Of a stretch of 64,000 nucleotides of DNA, positions 49,201 to 55,919 are shown piece by piece. This DNA comes from Paraburkholderia sp. BL10I2N1 (GTDB taxonomy: Bacteria; Pseudomonadota; Gammaproteobacteria; Burkholderiales; Burkholderiaceae). The notes under the pieces are model-generated. The model was given only the letters and a program-made list of their open reading frames with translations, was not told where the DNA came from and ran no database searches. A program made the position numbers and the translations under genes. The stretch spans positions 310,001-374,000 of the forward strand of contig NZ_SNWA01000004.1 of the NCBI RefSeq assembly GCF_004361815.1, read 5' to 3'. Every line of letters starts with the position of its first letter. The stretch's first letter is position 1.

Positions 49201-49753
49201 CGATGATGCGCACGATGAGCGGAAAATCGGGCTGCCCGTCACTTTCGCGGATCAGGGGGGCCTCGATTTCGGTGGGCACAATCAGTTCCGACCGGATGGT
49301 GGCTTTCATACGGGACGCAAGGCCGCCCATCTTGTGCCGCTCCGCCCAGGGCTCGACCTCGTTCATGAGCCACCGGCTGAGATAGCGTGCGATGCGCTCG
49401 CGCGTGGCGCTGTAGTTTCCGTCCTCACTGAGGTCTGGAAGCATCACGATCGCGCTGCCACGTCTGCCGTTTGCGTCGGGGAGCAGACCGAGGTCACGGT
49501 CAAGACGCACTATCTTGTCTAGCCCCGCCGTGAGAGCCGTGCGAAGCGACGTCACTGGCAGGTTCTTTTTCTCCTGCTTTGCGGACGCCAAGATCGCCGA
49601 AAAGCTGTTAAAGAGCTCACCGGAGAAGGAGAACTCGACCAGCGAAACTGCCTGCTTTAACCATTCGGGCGAAATCTTGCGACCGATAAGCATCGGCGCA
49701 CGCACGGTATGACCGCCTACGCGGGTCCATGTGATTGTTTTCTCTTCAGACAT
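40271..49753 (-). CDS. Giant pPIWI-RE-like protein fused to coiled coil and P-loop ATPase
   Basis: A single uninterrupted frame of 3160 residues. Residues 1 to ~930 resemble pPIWI-RE prokaryotic PIWI proteins: an N-terminal X-type region, a MID-like segment after an acidic linker (~410-440), and an RNase-H-like PIWI region with CAVVLIDWQSVAGLW near 715-730 and the late GLSCYRATPRMQQIGK block near 848. Then come an unassigned basic region (~980-1320), a coiled coil (~1325-1490), an acidic disordered stretch, a long helical region, and a P-loop ATPase with Walker A GVLYGGRRLGKSSLL near 2485 and Walker B IYLLIDEAD near 2577, followed by a probable winged helix and a C-terminal domain of ~300 residues. 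It overlaps the helicase gene by eight bases. Typical pPIWI-RE proteins are roughly 900-1000 residues, so the fusion is exceptional. PIWI assignment is recognition, not a search result. Confidence 0.75.
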   Translation of the reverse strand: MSEEKTITWTRVGGHTVRAPMLIGRKISPEWLKQAVSLVEFSFSGELFNSFSAILASAKQEKKNLPVTSLRTALTAGLDKIVRLDRDLGLLPDANGRRGSAIVMLPDLSEDGNYSATRERIARYLSRWLMNEVEPWAERHKMGGLASRMKATIRSELIVPTEIEAPLIRESDGQPDFPLIVRIIGGSLMGEELFEGLGACELVASPESRSNAIELMSMPQRATRGDDVFSMVARLTVSTMPYSRDLFLGVSAMKRVWAKKVPFAHGKMPRRVTGYVLAPGRPAVMIPVERAKTGWEFGEGYAAAQIESRSALPDTLEEAVRRREFDERTGWWAGLPELPTLFKFVSPRTVFEGDEARLLETVSEIVGYALASRPIGLREIAINRKKRPLQEMLRLTDLEFGAAGDSLVSGSDAEEVDVDDDESGDEGTTERITSIADYREQNIRALKLSHGDNKPILWVLCDLAREQEIIANSVQTLFGDAVEIKLEALPAGTHGLRADLDGVNLNARGRFDERVKRWQLATTTIRQVSGTRPVIALICAPDKYRQRNEDGVNYYAGIHAMSSIGANVHHLLPIEAPDDPAAEQAFLHRTQSALLDVFLAHSGIIFGTREFAAQLLSPEHMPRCIYGLQAIRSRARFGSGETGFTFLLNTRLVIETGVTEVQFIYKGGKGTQRSEWKPLSAGLQWLGSQRQMHAGDDRWLKSIFEDAIRETLLSIHETDPCAVVLIDWQSVAGLWRGIRDTDLTTGGTVKLGSADLAHFKDMSFVRLRRGADTLSLRSEVKVTYEGWLSSDERTHSGETFIDAYYSTGKSLVELSEDGPAIERGYGHFMATMGYAKTVQVKRGLSCYRATPRMQQIGKGAKEYAQKMMDPAAWDASLPASMEITVLRAPQGVMARNVAMLVMGLRIGYAHYDDWTTLPAPLFFRRKIEDYVIRFPEDEDDDPPPSNEATPPDGGDAAEEKNESPGARTYVSRLIENSAKTDSLTAQDEVELPEVNRAATASDETDLLTRVKLTPMPTLHGSRDLRVRRLGQRMMYQDAGVRVRVELPYWIKTKGIFGEFNTTVRRKAASYWKALRDMGVVRERAPMPRESELLDWMGALLQVPQSAMALAPASDLIGGLSFRRLHELINTAYNPGRPTEEQFLGHSLKPAVLEQLAGWAQQTRHDELMGWLIFLVAQYPIGDWRDAVIGNITDIPGPLTEEALKYYLDVASAVNDAIAQCDHLNKFQTILRRRPKPEMQAVVDSLAATEGRVSVNTNEDSLAASTPADAVPRESLADAGQTDSFEHADSATPQLREIQMAHANTEAAETSIKDGDSSDDAVFLSIRSRIATQVQKLEPGTTEFSESVAEINEFLVTLELMHRRALERKNAAQQARQRHLALLERSQHLLSKIKPLELQLGLGAVSCVEDLEDMDVAEESIARIDVLVGDIEALDSQMKKIESMPSTPVLAERQKRNRILSETVDSMLRSAEELKGLVLQSPCFTMATDTGIDSLSDVGGDVSEAAAVIEQIMTQPAVPTSPETYEPAPAVDMREPVFPGDGDADLAETMLVESEVRHEISVPEQSDNDVPVEDTAVGLSSVSENGAAAGESLSEHTGQSFSDSDAAHELGVNSTAPDTVVPATDQASDDLDEELETAHQFVEKHSAVLHRLVGRRLYGLATVHVEAMKPVLGEMVPTETNTHYVVLHALVESLYRMDCQFEFETRLDPALKEMLITQSLTGSSLTDSASVALGVLAAGLSSMLFDSSDIQWNIGHAISAPLTGHPRLRALIEHIDTIRQRGLQLTRDMFLVSQIGDKEALKHELQRFQHRATTWKTAPEIYSSWNHRGFKAMHEEMFSPRSPIGSCLESITKGAPDKVSAHYEEARRKMDKPAAMVDEIFRKLGERTRPDGLFRSRAIENIEVTRKFIESYLDHARRQENPNVELVKSTLSFLATLHRHLEDSLVEITAIATRGNLEAFYRDAAISAIKCALRLYDNNQAPACIPQEKQKLLIQAPLGRDLMPVLAPVDEHTPALCVPAAILEETGRWAGEGLSIGADDDSIDEALKEALRQHLAAQRFIPAFHIDSCLPRSMLTAGDAPVLRLYNQRKTAFSAELQRARQRVTHAMTLSALTQNEANSMQRVIEAMQDSLRPEKGIGHPSADGVMYADFPQAAAVLRHRVLMPLAARLNEVARRLEEDLNGYAEANRGLASSQDIQRIRAMLQSDNAASLRTAHDALALLKATHKLPVRLGGRADVALDYDQFMSRVHQSVHSNKSPLDALCTALEQPVTEDDPEWLKALSSDERDEAVKLVRAWLDLFVGPRQKLSGDSRQLETVFHLLGINHTPSTIPEHGRTNRLRFVLPDRSFTFPTTADDEMFIPPVLGSRAVHIQGFMMFGHSTENGLRQLMHEIGGTPTVVLARARLNMTRRARVCGAAPALLIDDELVAYVALHPGERLQALMRVGMLSFNTNPYDDYGGRPVPTEMFFGRQVELAKLRDVKSLGVLYGGRRLGKSSLLAQVELETQSTPGMSAVYISMDTIDSSTSHVHAAWSFVYRNLLSRKIIGPMSGQPTQWQHIRDWIEKEVQGRTDLKSIYLLIDEADSLMGRELRLAKGEVGFVRSLQQMVENLHHACHIRYVIAGLHNMTRMTSEENSVLGKAETIALEPFSSASDIQRGIRLITKPLAAMGFLFSHSEEDLPLRILSVCNFYPAFIQLYCKSLVDRLMNRRQDAKPPLYISADDLDAVENDSSLLSELRHKFELNLNLDKRYKAIALLLADVYYSQSASGPYAGLTISEISDLCETLVPTHFANAGPGVYEALLEEMIKLNVLERVNTRYVLRNPNIAMMMGDADRVAHKLDELAKEPPEETRNRGERRVTMDHGTSSIPFPFPVAWVRRYMDSSDGELLVLTGNELSGIVELNKPAGRDEWKIGQDGVYTMMPGIGPISANDYLVNLRRNRGAHPVRRIVAVRPAAWNTAHIPGFVQAAQKAAKQNLDVRFALLAMPERALELAQAIEAKKIDAAGWRVVPLPQWTEDAVYFRLQENSEVSENSDALSALIRASCGFDKEVQRVCSATMTVDDALRAPDLAKRAFGENLDEFYRRVNLPATFAPERREAVNSFLETIKGAPRLSAEVDDVRDMLGVARAEMEFLHWMGILQEGAGGTWTVPEIYFELLTAR

Positions 49754-52700
49754 GCTGTCGGTCGTTCAGTAGGTTTTCAATTGCGCCCATGGGCACGGAG
49801 AAAGACTGGTAAAGATTCTGGTAGCTCTCGCGCACGGCTGGATCGTGGTGCGCGAGACACTTTGCGAGGATCGTCTGCATCATCACAAGCATCGAGGTTC
49901 GGTCGTTGTCGGGCATTCCCCTGGCAGAATTGGGCGCCCAGGCAGCATCCACGAAGTACACGAAGGCCGGGCAATCACCGCGCATCGCCCTCCCGATTGT
50001 CTGCAGGATCATGATCATCTGGTCCGCCACAAATGGCTCCGCATACTCCCCTAATCTTTGCGCAACAAGTTGCATGCGCAGCAGATATTCAATGGTTGAG
50101 GACGTCCTGCGCCTCGCCTCGCGTAGCGCTCCCAGCGCCTCCTGCGTGGTGGCAAACTTGCGACGGTCGAACGTTTCCGAAGCCCTTCCGACGAGCCCCT
50201 GGATCAACTGCAGGCTGTCGCCGCGGGGGTGTGGCCGGGTAAGGAAAAAGAGTGACCCGATCATCGCCTTGTCGATCCGCGGGCCAAAGCGGTACACGAT
50301 GTTCACGCCTCGGCCGATCGCGCTCATCGGGAAGATCAGCAGATCCCAGTTTTCGTCTTCGCCCAGACTTTCGACCTCTGAAGCGGTGACGGCCGCATCG
50401 TGAAGCGACCCGTGAATCTTCGGTTGCACGAGGTAGCGTACACGGCCGCGCCAGGATGGATGATTGGCGTAAATGTGGTCAAAGAGCTGCTCGCACTGTT
50501 CGTACGAGTTGACGACAAAGGCCGCCTTGCGCCCCGCTCCGTCCACGACATCGTTGTTCAGAATCGCCTGCTCGACGTCGGAAAGTACGCCATGACGCAG
50601 CAGCTGATCGACGATCGTTCTGAGGATGCGCTCCCTCTGCAGCAGTTTCGCGCCGCTGAAGCGCAACGGCATCTGCGTCTGCGGATCGAGCTTCGGGAGG
50701 AAGCAGTACCTCGATTTCTCCCACCCGCTACCGGCGTTTGGACGGCGCAGAACGTAATGAGGTCCGACGCCAATGTGAAAGCTCGGGCTTTGCTCAAGCA
50801 GGGAGGTCGCACTCGTCATGAGTACGGCCATGCCCTCGCCCCGCTCCTTTCCGATCTCGATCATGCGCTGAGGGAGCAGGCGTGGGGTTCCGGCAAATCC
50901 CACGTGAGAAACGTCCACATTACCTTCCTCGCTGACGGTGTAGCGTATTCCGCTAAGGCGACCGATCAGTGATTCGGGCAGAACGCCGAGCTGGTCTCGC
51001 GAACAACGCGTCTCGAAGACGTTGTCGCTTACCAGCCCCATCGTGTTCATCAGGCGCAGGTGGGGAGCAAGACCAAAGTGCTGAAGGACGAGCAGCGTAA
51101 CCGAGACGAGAAGCGTCGTATAACAGTAGAAGGTTTCATCATCGTGGCTGGTCGGCAGGCCGGGTACCGTGCGCAGCACTTTCGCAATGGCGTGGACGGC
51201 AGCCTCGTTGCCGTCGCGCTCCCACACTTCGATAGCATGAAGCAACCGGTCGTACAGGTCCCGGACCGCTTCGGTGCTCTGACTGGTAGCCTTTGCGGCT
51301 TCATCAAGCGTGCGGGCTAGGTCACTCATACCCTCATCTTCATCACCGTGAAGCGGTGTATGGCGAAATGCCACAACCTTGACGGCCGCATCGAATACAC
51401 CTTCAAACGCCCGCCGTGCCTCCACGAACAAATCCCTTCTCGCGTCATCCCACTCGTCGTCAACCGCAAACATGTCCGAGATGATCGACAGCGACGTCAG
51501 CAGTACATTCGCATGGGCCTTGCGAAAAGCAGGAGGGAGATGCAGCAGATGGGACACAAGTCTTTCCGTGGCACGTCCGAAGCGACCGGTCATCTCCAGC
51601 AGGGAAGGCACAGTAACGCCGGCCACGAACGCATTGTTTCCACGCGCAGCGGGATCGTGCAGGTCGCGGATCAACGTACTCCAGAGCGAATCGTAGTCGC
51701 CTGACAGTTTAAGCATAGGTGTGCCGCGCCCGTCCAGATTGGTCTGGGCGCCGTCGCACTCGTCGACGACGAGTACATCAAAGGTCCGCGCCAGATACTC
51801 GAAGTGTCTGACTTCCGCATCGGTATAAAGTGGCGACACGCGGCGGTCCGTCGAGAGGATGTGACCGGCCCAGATCGTTGCGCTGCCGAGCATCCGCTCA
51901 CCGTGCTGCAAGCCACACACGGATGAGAGCGCGCATCGGTGCCGACGCGCACGCTTTCCTGTCTCCGGACGTTGCATCACCTGGAGGCACGGCGGGTTTG
52001 TGTGTGGAAATTCGACGTCTTCGTCGCTGGCAAAGCCCGCAAGGGCGCAGTTTGTCGCGAAGAACGGCGCGATCTCGCGCGTGACTCCATAACCGTGGTT
52101 CTGGTTCGCCAGTGCGGTTGCAAAGTTGAGCACGTGTTTGGTACGTGCTGTCTCGCTTTGCCCCGAAAGAAGTCCAGCTGGTACTTCGTAGCGGGCCAGC
52201 GTCTCGATGAAGCCGCTCGCCACTTCGATAGAAGGGAAGAGGAAGCAGACCGAATAGCCCTGTGCTGACAGGTATCCTGCCAGCAAATGCAGGAGCGTGG
52301 TCTTTCCAGCGCCGGGAAGACCAATCAGATGCTTCAGTCCCGTTAGGTCAATAGCCTCGGCGAACACCAGTCCGTCGCTGCCTCGCTCCATGAGCACTGC
52401 CGTTGGGTTTCCCTGGGCATCGTGCAGCCGGTTAAACCAGCGGCTTTCCGAAGGCTGCTGACGCCCGGCCGTGACGTCGATGTCATCGAAACGTCGCGCA
52501 ATCGCGATGAGGTCTTCCCAGCGTACCAGGCCCGGAGCCGTGCCGACGCGCTCCAGGTCGTACATTGGAGGTGCGGGAGGTGTAAATCCAAGCGGAGCGA
52601 TGAGACCAGAATAGCCCTGATCGGCGTCGACCTCTGCGCGCCTGTCGGCAGCATGAACGGGAGGAAGTGCCCGAAGACGCAACGGCCTGATGGAGGTCAG

Positions 52701-53090
52701 GCACGCCAGTGCGATCGTAATGTCTTCGGGAACGAGATGCGTCCAGGTTCGACTGATATTGAGGTTCTCATCGATCCGATATCGCTGCGGCAGTTCGTCT
52801 CGGACAGTTTCGTCGCCCCGGGACTTGCGCAGTTCGACCTGGCGGTAATGCTGCCGGTAGGCGTCTGACATCAGCTGTAGTTCGCTCAGCGTGCCCGGCG
52901 CGATTCCAGCGAGCCGGATATTTCGCAGAGCGAGCGCAACGTCCTCATTGAGCGTGTTTGTTACGCTCTCAAACCCCGCGGCGAGAGCTGGCATTGTTGC
53001 CAGACTGCTTTGCTTCAGAAGTTCGGAGGCGATGATGCACAGATAGTTAAGGCGGCTGACTCCGCTGAACGGCTGCAGGGGCTCACGCAT
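49746..53090 (-). CDS. DinG/XPD-type superfamily 2 helicase of the pPIWI-RE operon
   Basis: A 1114-residue helicase. Walker A GLPGAGKTTLL lies near 257, a cysteine cluster (CLQVMQR, then HRCALSSVC near 385-400) fits an iron-sulfur domain of the DinG/XPD type, motif II is VVDECD near 441, and motif VI is QTIGRAMRGD near 1030. The N-terminal ~230 residues are extra and may be the Z domain of pPIWI-RE helicases. It would unwind DNA or R-loops for the PIWI and nuclease partners. The ATG at 53090, inside the nuclease stop region, has AAGGA seven bases upstream; a longer start at 53129 lacks one. Eight-base overlaps tie it to both neighbours. Confidence 0.82.
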   Translation of the reverse strand: MREPLQPFSGVSRLNYLCIIASELLKQSSLATMPALAAGFESVTNTLNEDVALALRNIRLAGIAPGTLSELQLMSDAYRQHYRQVELRKSRGDETVRDELPQRYRIDENLNISRTWTHLVPEDITIALACLTSIRPLRLRALPPVHAADRRAEVDADQGYSGLIAPLGFTPPAPPMYDLERVGTAPGLVRWEDLIAIARRFDDIDVTAGRQQPSESRWFNRLHDAQGNPTAVLMERGSDGLVFAEAIDLTGLKHLIGLPGAGKTTLLHLLAGYLSAQGYSVCFLFPSIEVASGFIETLARYEVPAGLLSGQSETARTKHVLNFATALANQNHGYGVTREIAPFFATNCALAGFASDEDVEFPHTNPPCLQVMQRPETGKRARRHRCALSSVCGLQHGERMLGSATIWAGHILSTDRRVSPLYTDAEVRHFEYLARTFDVLVVDECDGAQTNLDGRGTPMLKLSGDYDSLWSTLIRDLHDPAARGNNAFVAGVTVPSLLEMTGRFGRATERLVSHLLHLPPAFRKAHANVLLTSLSIISDMFAVDDEWDDARRDLFVEARRAFEGVFDAAVKVVAFRHTPLHGDEDEGMSDLARTLDEAAKATSQSTEAVRDLYDRLLHAIEVWERDGNEAAVHAIAKVLRTVPGLPTSHDDETFYCYTTLLVSVTLLVLQHFGLAPHLRLMNTMGLVSDNVFETRCSRDQLGVLPESLIGRLSGIRYTVSEEGNVDVSHVGFAGTPRLLPQRMIEIGKERGEGMAVLMTSATSLLEQSPSFHIGVGPHYVLRRPNAGSGWEKSRYCFLPKLDPQTQMPLRFSGAKLLQRERILRTIVDQLLRHGVLSDVEQAILNNDVVDGAGRKAAFVVNSYEQCEQLFDHIYANHPSWRGRVRYLVQPKIHGSLHDAAVTASEVESLGEDENWDLLIFPMSAIGRGVNIVYRFGPRIDKAMIGSLFFLTRPHPRGDSLQLIQGLVGRASETFDRRKFATTQEALGALREARRRTSSTIEYLLRMQLVAQRLGEYAEPFVADQMIMILQTIGRAMRGDCPAFVYFVDAAWAPNSARGMPDNDRTSMLVMMQTILAKCLAHHDPAVRESYQNLYQSFSVPMGAIENLLNDRQHV

Positions 53091-54279
53091 AACCCGATTC
53101 CTTTGAGCCGAGCCTGGCAAGCGCCTCACTGACGGTCAGGCAGGTGACGTCATCCCGGCCCATGGTCCGAGTGAGCCGGTACAGATACGAGGGCACTGAT
53201 GCGACGTGCCAGTCCGGTATCACAAGCAGGCGCTGCGCGTAGTAAGCGAGGCCGCCGATGCTGCGCTTGAACTTCTGGCCGAGAGTCTCCGGGCTGACGT
53301 AGGTTTTGAGGTCGATGCCTGTATCGCCCACTGCGATGTCGACTCGATCGCGAAACGGATAAAGTTCGGCTGGTGTGCCGCTCGCACGGAGCGCGTCATA
53401 AAGGCGAAGTTCGTCGATTCCCGGTTCGACCCAGTATTGCCGGATACCGCGTGCGACACGCATCACGGAACTGGCGGCGACGGATCGCGATGACCGCGCG
53501 GGATAGGTGGCAACGCACGCGGCTGTACGGCAGACGAGCCCTGCTCGCCCCTTCTTCATTGCGTTTCCGCAGTGATCACAAATGGGAACCGTCCCGTCGA
53601 CACACCACCCTGTTGGCACAGCCTCGTAAAATTCCCGCTGGATAATCAGCCACACACGGGCCGGCACCTCCTCCGTCAATCCGAGCTTGAAGTCGTCAAG
53701 ATTGCACACAGGATTGCGAACGACGAAGTCACGCACCTTCGTGTAGTAGGCGTTGGCCTGCCCTTCGGGATGACGGCTGAGGACATCCATGAACCTGGCG
53801 AATAGCTGTTCTTCGATCGCAGCCGTCATGCCGGTGAACCCTGCGGCCAGTTCCTCGGCCTCTGCTGTCGGAATGCCGTCGTCCGCGTGAATCAGCACCG
53901 TGTGATTGAGTCCGGCGTGCACGACCTCGGGAAGCGTCAACCATTCGCCCAATGGACGGGTGCACAGCGCCAGAAGATCATGGATTTCTGCGCCATGGTC
54001 GGGAAGACCCTGGATAAGGCAGGCTCTCGAGATGGCACCCATTGCCCGGCGGTCATCGGGCCCCAGGCCGACCGGCGATCCATGCGTGCGGCTGGTCCCG
54101 GAGACCATTTTCCCTTCGAAAAGGGACATTCTCGCCAAGCGGATGACTAGCGCGGCCAGGCTGGCGATCAACCGGTCGTTGTTCGTCGATTCATGAAAGC
54201 CTGACTCATCGCCGTGTTCTGTTGCACCAGCATGCATTGCCTGCCGCATTTCTGCGGCACTCTCGGAGACATCGCGCAT
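53083..54279 (-). CDS. Zinc-ribbon/PD-(D/E)xK nuclease of the pPIWI-RE operon
   Basis: A 398-residue protein, first gene of the four-gene operon. The N-terminal ~200 residues are helical and match my memory of the pPIWI-RE Y region. A zinc ribbon CDHCGNAMKKGRAGLVCRTAAC follows at about 234-254, then a restriction-endonuclease-like core with YPFRDRVDIAVGDTGIDLKTY at about 305-327, where the spaced Asp and the DLK act as the PD-(D/E)xK set, and a helix with QKFKRSIGGLAYYAQ. It probably cleaves DNA exposed by the helicase. The ATG at 54279 has a weak AGAGAA upstream. Confidence 0.75.
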   Translation of the reverse strand: MRDVSESAAEMRQAMHAGATEHGDESGFHESTNNDRLIASLAALVIRLARMSLFEGKMVSGTSRTHGSPVGLGPDDRRAMGAISRACLIQGLPDHGAEIHDLLALCTRPLGEWLTLPEVVHAGLNHTVLIHADDGIPTAEAEELAAGFTGMTAAIEEQLFARFMDVLSRHPEGQANAYYTKVRDFVVRNPVCNLDDFKLGLTEEVPARVWLIIQREFYEAVPTGWCVDGTVPICDHCGNAMKKGRAGLVCRTAACVATYPARSSRSVAASSVMRVARGIRQYWVEPGIDELRLYDALRASGTPAELYPFRDRVDIAVGDTGIDLKTYVSPETLGQKFKRSIGGLAYYAQRLLVIPDWHVASVPSYLYRLTRTMGRDDVTCLTVSEALARLGSKESGYA

Positions 54280-54953
54280 GGTTCTCTAGCTTCGCTCGCC
54301 CTCTCGCTGTACCTGTTCGGTCACGGCATGGACGCGCGGCACATTTATCGTTGTTGTCGGGCAGCGTACACTTTCTGTCCGGTCAATATACCGACTCCAA
54401 CGCGCCAGTCAAGGCCACGAACACACACACCCGTAAGTGTTTGCATGGGCGCTGTCCATCGCAATCTGTCCCGCCGACTTACCTGTTGTTTTCGACCGGA
54501 TGCAAAGAAACTTGAACAGGCGACGCCCTTCGGTCACGCAATCGTTTGCGCATTTTTTCGAGTGCGTCTCTGGCCATGCGTATCGCATAAACACCCTTCA
54601 GATTCGTCCGTGATTGCGGATTCGGAGCACTTGCATGGTATCCCCGTGATTTCAATACAGATTACGACGATAGCGCGATCTAGGTGCCACAAGGGCTAGC
54701 GCTCAGCCCCCAATACTATATTCAATAAAATCAAATATTTGCTGTCTGGTCTTTTTGTGTTACCTGAGAAACGGTCTGGCAAGGCTTATCCGGCCGTCAG
54801 GTGCTTTGACGGGCGACATGGGGCGTGTTTGGCAGCGATAATTTAATTTATCTTTGATAGCCTTTCATAGGCGAGTAGAAAAACCGTTTTATATCGTTAT
54901 ATCTGTATGAAATAATATGGCGGAGATATCCTTTTCCCCGCCAGGAGTCCTGC
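54280..54953. promoter_or_regulatory. 674-bp divergent regulatory region between the nuclease and KfrA-like genes
   Basis: No gene seen. The right half is AT-rich (54715-54910, with ATATTCAATAAAATCAAATATTTG and several ATAT words), unlike the GC-rich genes, and should contain the promoters of both divergent operons. No operator could be assigned with confidence. Confidence 0.4.
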
Positions 54954-55919
54954 ATGCCCCGCCCGGCCGCCGTTACCCCCGAACAGATCCGTTCCGCCGT
55001 GCTGTCGATGCTCGCCGAGGCCGGCGATGCAGCACCGCCCACTGGCGAACGCTTCCGCAAGGTCGTGTCGGTACGGAAACTCCGCGCGCGGCTCGGTGCG
55101 GGCGATCCGGCTACCCTTGCGCGGGCACTCAACGCCGTCGAGGCCGAGGTCGTGCGCGCGGGACTCGCCGACATCGCGATGCCCGGCATTCCCGTCGAAA
55201 TCGCCGAGCAGATGCGCGCGCTGTGGCAAGCGGCCGTGGCCGTGCAACTTGAGGACGTGGTGCGCCTGAAGGTAGATGCACAACAGGCGATTGCGGCGGC
55301 CGATGCGGCGCGCACCGATGCCGAACTGCGCGTCGAACTGCTGCGCCAGGAATTGAGCGAGCTGCGAGCGGGGGTCTCCTCACGCGACATCGAACTGTCC
55401 GATCTGCGGGCCCAGAACGCGATGCTGCGCGAGCGGTGCGCGGCGCTCGATGCGGCAGCCCAGGAACGCCAGGCGCAACTCCACGCCGCGACAGCGGAGC
55501 GGGCGGCGGTTGAGCGCACGCACGCGGGCGCACTGGCGGACGTGCAACATCGGTACGAGGCGCTGTCGAAACAGTTGCTGCAGGAAACTGCCCACCAGCG
55601 CGAGGCCCTGAAAAAAGAGCATGCGCACTCCACGGCGCAACTCAAGTTCGCCGAGCGCCGTGTTGCCACGCTTGACGGCGAACGCGAACGGCTCGAAGGC
55701 GAACTCGCGAGCGAGCGCGAAGCCCGCCAGCAGGCGGTCGGCGAAGCGCTGGCGCTCAAGGCGATCAACGCGAGCCAGTATGCGCAGCTCGACGAACTGC
55801 TGCGCCTCGTGTCGGCACAGGAGGCCCGTCGCGCACCGGTGGCGTCCAGCCGTCTCGCGACCGCGAGGCGCACCACCGGCACTTCGAAGAGCGGCACGAC
55901 TAAGCCCAGGAAGACATGA
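54954..55919 (+). CDS. KfrA-like DNA-binding coiled-coil protein
   Basis: A 321-residue protein. An N-terminal helix-turn-helix region (about 1-110, with PAAVTPEQIRSAVLSMLAEA and KLRARLGAGDPATLARALNA) resembles plasmid KfrA. A long Glu/Arg/Ala coiled coil (about 115-280) and a basic Ser/Thr/Lys tail follow. Such proteins bind repeats, dimerise through the coil and help plasmid segregation or act as accessory factors for recombinases (TnpT of Tn4651-type transposons is one example). AGGAG precedes the ATG. The stop overlaps the recombinase start, so the two work together. It is likely autoregulated at the AT-rich region upstream. Confidence 0.8.
   Translation: MPRPAAVTPEQIRSAVLSMLAEAGDAAPPTGERFRKVVSVRKLRARLGAGDPATLARALNAVEAEVVRAGLADIAMPGIPVEIAEQMRALWQAAVAVQLEDVVRLKVDAQQAIAAADAARTDAELRVELLRQELSELRAGVSSRDIELSDLRAQNAMLRERCAALDAAAQERQAQLHAATAERAAVERTHAGALADVQHRYEALSKQLLQETAHQREALKKEHAHSTAQLKFAERRVATLDGERERLEGELASEREARQQAVGEALALKAINASQYAQLDELLRLVSAQEARRAPVASSRLATARRTTGTSKSGTTKPRKT

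Noticed and set aside
39085..54279. BREX, DISARM or type I restriction system
   Set aside because: No methyltransferase, PglZ, BrxC/L or HsdR/M/S signature; the helicase is DinG-like and the large protein has PIWI-like sequence at its N-terminus.
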